DNA of 64,000 nt from assembly GCA_007844125.1 (NCBI GenBank), contig CM017556.1, forward strand, positions 25,833,714-25,897,713. The letters run 5' to 3'. Both the position numbers and the translations under genes were made by a program. The stretch is from Sinonovacula constricta (taxonomy: Eukaryota > Mollusca > Bivalvia > Cardiida > Solecurtidae). The notes below the pieces were generated by a model that worked only from the letters and a program-made list of their open reading frames with translations, had not been told where the DNA came from and did no database searches. Of the stretch, positions 57,501 to 60,500 are shown one piece after another (within the stretch, counting starts at the first letter, position 1; every line of letters starts with the position of its first letter).

Positions 57501-60500
57501 ATGAGTAATCACTTTATCCTTTGTAATTATTTAAATCCCCATCAGAACCAAATGTGTTTTTTTTGTTCTTCTTTTGTTGTTGGTGGGACGATAAACCCAA
57601 TAAACAAACAAACAAATGTTTTTTCAAATATTATCTTTCACTTCCTTTGTAGTATTCTTCTTGGCTCTCTCCTGCATATAAAGAATGAGGCCAAGGTCAG
57701 AGGTCACCTTGATGAGCAGCTTACCATGACCTTGACCCACATTCTGGAGACCTTTGTGTTGTCTTGGCAGCAACAGGAACAAGCAAAGAAGGACAAGGAG
57801 GAACAAGAGGCTAGCCTGTACAGGTTCAAGGATTGTATCCATGGTGATGAGAGGTCAACTGAGGAAAGAGAGGAAGCAGAATTCCGTAGCAGTTTCCCTG
57901 AGTTTCCAAAGGTAACAGATTTGAGTATTGATATCACATGCCAATATTGCAAAAGATTTCTTGGAAAAGAAGTAAAATGTCTTGCTGGTTCCAAACCTAT
58001 TTGTTTTGCCATACCTAAACATGCATTTCACTGGCTGCTTGGTATTTCTCATGATATCATTCAACATAAAGGCTAAGTTGATATAGATTCCTTTGTCTTC
58101 TCCCCAATCTCTGATTGGCCCAAGATGCATGGAAGACTTTATCAGTTGGAAATAAATGGTTTATACTCATAAGTTCTCATTGATATTTGGCATGAAAAGA
58201 GCTTTTACCATCTTCCCCTCTGCTGTGCATTTGTTGAACTTTAAAGAATAATTTGATGGGGGGTCTTTGTGTAACAGAAATAGTGATCATTACTGTAACA
58301 GTCATTATTGCATCACTGTGCTGTATTTAAAGTTATTTTTTGTTTCTTACAGGAATATCAGGACCTTGTAGATGCTACAACTTTAGATGACAGTGCAGAT
58401 GTAGATCATACAGATGATGCCTTGACTCAAGATTTGATTGTTGATATGACAGACATTCAAATGACTCAGATCAGCTGGGTTCACCAGCAGCTTTGGAAGC
58501 ATCTGGTACACACAGATTACTACAGCCCTACATCAGTTGGTCCCCAGCTGCTCTCTGACTGGGCCCAGCCTCTTCTTTACATGTATAGTGCTGGGTCTAT
58601 TCTTTGTAAACAACTGGCTGAGGTGTTGAGTAAGTGCTTATGTTTGGAGTTTTATCATTACTCTTGTGTATTCTCTTATGAGAGAGGACTCATGGTCCTT
58701 AAAGCAATGTTTCAGTAGTTGCTCTTAAATATTCCTGATTAAATTATGGTTTTTAATTTTATAGGGGAAAAAACCCTGAAATTTTTTTACTCATTTCTTG
58801 TTTTATGTCTTTCTTAAATGCTGCTGCCTCATCTTGCAAAAAGTATGATTGAAGCCTGTGTTGTAATAAAACACAAAACTTCCACTGGAAATGTAGAGCT
58901 GTACATTTGTAGAAGAGTCGAGTAAAAATGACAGAGACATGTTAACATCATGTCTTCCTGATTGCAGGTAGCAGTATTGTACCTCACCTCCTGGGAGGGC
59001 ATCTCACTGTGGCAGCTGTCCAACAACTGTACATCAACCAGGCAAGCATGCAGGTAAGTTAGGATACTGTCCCGCTCAGTTAGTAGTGCTTATTAAGTTT
59101 CTATAGTTCAACAATACTACACATGTCTTATAATTGTCTCTGCTTGTCAGAAAAATATATCCTCATTAAATATTACATGTATTCTGATAGGGAGTGTACT
59201 TCATAAAACAATCTCTTTAAGGTCTTTAATAAATTTTGTGAAAAAGGCCGATTGAGCCAAAACGTCAATAAAGATTTAAAAGAGGCAAAAAATATATGCA
59301 GGTTACTTGTTTTAGATATAAATATGCCTTTTCTTTTCATAAAGAGAAATGTAGTTAAAAACTCATCGCTAGCTGGGAATACGTATGCAGGTCTGTTCTG
59401 TTTCACACTACACATGTATTTTTTTACTCATGAAAACTATATAAGGTCATTTTTTTTACTAATGTAGGGGATGCTAGAAGCCAAGCAGCTGGGGCTGCAG
59501 ACTTGTAACTACTCAACCCCTACGCCATGGGTTCGGGTCCTGCTCTGAGAGACAACTTTCATGTGGGGAGGTTTGCCAGCTTACCTGCTCTGTATTGGTG
59601 GTTTTACTCAGACATAAGTTTAGGGTTTTTCTCCAACCAGAATTAGCAGGAAATGGCCAATATGATCATAATTATATCAGTGCAACTAAATGAAAAAAAA
59701 AGGAAACAAAAACACTGTCTTGTCTTTTTTTTCTCAATAGTCAGCGAAGTTCACATTTGCTTAGAGATTTAGAACGTGTCTAAATGCTTTCTACCTATAT
59801 TGTTTCACAGGAACAGTCTGATCTATTGTCTCCACCAGAAGTATATGACATCTACCATGATGCCAATGTTCCTCAGGTGATCCAGTGTATGCCAGTACTA
59901 CAGAATGTCCTCTCCCGAGTTGGAGAGCTCCAGAGGGAGTGGCCAGATCACCCTACACTAAAACAGGTACTTCCAAAATAAAGGATTTTGTTTTAGGTTA
60001 AAAGTCCAACGAACTTCTTTAGTCATCTTTAAGAAGATATAGATCTGCCTTTACTGTGATAGAATATCAGTAATATTTAGCATTATATTTACACTAGACC
60101 ATTTGAAATTACAACTGTGCCAAGAGTATATGTTCAATACATAGGTACATGTACCTTGAAATTAATGCTTCATTGTGTTATTTTTATATTTATAAACAGT
60201 CGTATGTCCTCATTTAGAGTTTTAATTAACATTTTTTTTACTGTTATGTCATTATTTTTTTATTTAGAATGATTATCCCATTTCGAAAAAAGGAATTTGT
60301 GTGCTGCTTGATTGGTAAACATACAAGTGATTTCAAATGTGTTGAGAAGATTGGGCATGCTCTTTGTATTAAAACATGGGATGCTGATTCTAATTACTAT
60401 TAAGCTTAAATCTTAAATCTAACACTCTTAAATCAGTAATTGCTCTAAGCTCCTGGTTTAATTTGTATAAATAATTAAGAAAATTGAAATCTTAGCAAAA

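Noticed and set aside
57855..58130. Minus-strand ORF overlapping exon 22
   Set aside because: Shadow of midasin exon 22 and intron sequence.
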